From Christiangramia lutea (GTDB taxonomy: Bacteria > Bacteroidota > Bacteroidia > Flavobacteriales > Flavobacteriaceae), in NCBI RefSeq assembly GCF_022489035.1, contig NZ_JAKVTV010000004.1, forward strand, positions 124,001 through 188,000: a DNA stretch of 64,000 nucleotides, written 5' to 3'. Below the pieces are notes generated by a model. It was given only the letters and a program-made list of their open reading frames with translations, was not told where the DNA came from and did not search any database. The stretch's first letter is position 1. The number at the start of each line of letters is the position of its first letter. Below, in pieces: positions 62,773 through 64,000 of this stretch. The position numbers were made by a program, and so were the translations under genes.

Positions 62773-63687
62773 TTAAAATACCGAAACCCCTGTTAAGGTT
62801 GTAAACCTTTCCAATGCTTTCATGCCTAACTCAGAATTTCCTTTTTCATTCAGAATCGGGCTCCATACAGCTACTGAATAATTTTTTGGGTGAATAGCTA
62901 CGATTCCACCTCCTACACCACTTTTACCGGGCAAGCCTACCTGAAAACTGAATTCTCCAGCCTCATCATAGAACCCACAGGTTTGCATTAGCGCATTTAT
63001 TCTTTTTACTGTTTTAGGCTTTAGAATCTTTTCATCTGTATCCAGAAGCCTTCCCCGATTGGCGAATATCATAAATGCTTTAGAAAGATCTTCACAAGAC
63101 ATGGCCAGCGAACATTGATGAAAATAGAAGTCTACAATAGGCTCTACATCACACTTGATGTTTCCAAGGGCCTTGATATAATTTACAAGAGCGATATTTC
63201 TATAACCAGTAGCTTTTTCAGAAGCAGCTACGGTTTTGTCATAATCTATATCTGGGTCACCTGTAATATGCCTTACGAATTCCAAAAGCTCTTTTTTAGG
63301 GTCATCCAGTTGGTCTACCAGGATATCTGAAATTACCAAAGCTCCTGCATTAATAAATGGATTTCTGGGAATTCCGCTTTCATATTCTAGCTGGGTAAGA
63401 CTATTAAAAGGATCACCAGAGGGTTCAACATCCACACGGTCCCAAAGATCTTCTCCCATTAACCTCATAGCCATGGCCAGCGTGAATACTTTAGAAATAC
63501 TCTGAATAGAAAAATTCTCCTTACTATCTCCAAAGCAAAAGTGTTGTTTGTCCCCACAATAAACATGCATACCGAATTTTTTTCGGTCTATTTTGGCAAG
63601 TTCCGGAATGTAGGAAGCTACTTTTCCTTTTACATCCCGGTAGCTCATTTCATCATGAATGGTATCTAGGATTTGCTGGTAATCCAT
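62773..63687 (-). CDS. glsA: Glutaminase
   Basis: A 304-residue enzyme of the serine-dependent glutaminase family. The active-site SxxK is SISK (in FSIQSISKVF); NPFINAGAL, SEKATGYRN and PGKSGVGGGIVA are further family motifs. It splits glutamine into glutamate and ammonia in the cytoplasm. It follows pepE by one base on the same strand, so the two form one unit. Confidence 0.95.
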   Translation of the reverse strand: MDYQQILDTIHDEMSYRDVKGKVASYIPELAKIDRKKFGMHVYCGDKQHFCFGDSKENFSIQSISKVFTLAMAMRLMGEDLWDRVDVEPSGDPFNSLTQLEYESGIPRNPFINAGALVISDILVDQLDDPKKELLEFVRHITGDPDIDYDKTVAASEKATGYRNIALVNYIKALGNIKCDVEPIVDFYFHQCSLAMSCEDLSKAFMIFANRGRLLDTDEKILKPKTVKRINALMQTCGFYDEAGEFSFQVGLPGKSGVGGGIVAIHPKNYSVAVWSPILNEKGNSELGMKALERFTTLTGVSVF

Positions 63688-63688
63688 A

Positions 63689-64000
63689 TTAATTTAAATC
63701 GGTTAAATCTGTTCCTGTCTCTATTTCGAAAGGTACTTTATCCTTTTTGAAAACTCTTGCGTTCAGGTCCCCTTTTAACGTAACTTTATTATCCTTCAGT
63801 TCAAGCCAACTTCCCTCTCTTAGTCCAATAACAGGCTGAGAGTTTAACCCATGAAATTCTTTAATTCTCGTTTCTCTGGTTTCACCTTTATGCTCTGAAT
63901 TTGGGTCTGGATCTAGATAATGCGGATTGATGTTAAATGGAACTAATGCAAGAGTTTGAAAAGAAGGAGGATAAACTATGGGCATATCATTAGTAGTCTG
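63689..64000 (-). CDS. pepE: Dipeptidase E (peptidase S51), C-terminal part
   Basis: The last 103 codons of a gene whose start is outside the window; the frame is open to the edge. The visible part has TTNDMPIVYPPSF, LVPFNINPHYLDPDP, ETRETRIKEFH and the GLREGSW segment, all typical of PepE, which splits dipeptides with N-terminal Asp. The catalytic Ser should be in the missing part. glsA follows one base later. Confidence 0.9.
   Translation of the reverse strand, partial: QTTNDMPIVYPPSFQTLALVPFNINPHYLDPDPNSEHKGETRETRIKEFHGLNSQPVIGLREGSWLELKDNKVTLKGDLNARVFKKDKVPFEIETGTDLTDLN

Overview
The window comes from the chromosome of a member of the Bacteroidetes, family Flavobacteriaceae. The gene set (gldB-gldC, a SusC/SusD pair, a type B T9SS sorting domain, fused SecDF, DUF2911, DUF6588-like and YkvA proteins), the AT-rich coding style and the many TAnnTTTG -7 promoter boxes fit a marine flavobacterium close to Gramella/Christiangramia. 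That genus-level guess is from memory of protein style, not from a search. No phage, transposon, CRISPR array or rRNA operon is visible. Genes are densely packed and no stretch longer than about 300 bases lacks a gene.

Layout. 1-3.0 kb: end of folD, then on the minus strand YkvA-like and AI-2E-family membrane proteins, a VOC protein and rluF. 3.1-5.6 kb: an ECF sigma factor, its putative anti-sigma partner and an outer-membrane protein. 5.7-9.2 kb: dnaG, a solo LuxR-type response regulator with a degenerate receiver, and nadE. 9.3-12.4 kb: gldB, gldC, a small CxxC protein, engB and an alpha/beta hydrolase. 12.6-28.3 kb: the complete division/cell-wall (dcw) cluster in one orientation, mraZ-rsmH-ftsL-ftsI-murE-mraY-murD-ftsW-murG-murC-ftsQ-ftsA-ftsZ, started by a promoter set among four MraZ-type GTGGTAA boxes and ended by a strong terminator. 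28.3-30.8 kb: a small membrane protein, a lipoprotein and a HerA-like ATPase. 30.9-41.3 kb: a run of envelope hydrolases (class A beta-lactamase fold, LD-carboxypeptidase, DacB, amidase, M14 carboxypeptidase) around a SusC/SusD uptake pair. 41.4-55.9 kb: queE, DUF2911, asnB, gyrB, an envelope protein, mdh, secDF, DUF192, lgt, yidD, cysS and folE. 56-64 kb: a T9SS-sorted protein, a FadL-like porin, a Gly/Trp- and Ser/Arg-rich lipoprotein, proS, two identical tRNA-Glu genes, rpsT, glsA and the end of pepE.

How the genes work together. Most of the window is core machinery: replication (dnaG, gyrB), translation (proS, cysS, tRNA-Glu, rpsT, rluF, engB), peptidoglycan synthesis and division (dcw), and envelope biogenesis (secDF, lgt, yidD). 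The 30.9-41.3 kb block is the best candidate for a locus not described as a unit: five predicted peptidoglycan- or peptide-cleaving exported enzymes cluster with a TonB-dependent SusCD importer that has no glycoside hydrolase or sulfatase beside it. The most striking single-gene oddities are loss of all four zinc ligands in DnaG with their spacing kept, and the Asp-to-Glu change at the phosphorylation site of the response regulator.
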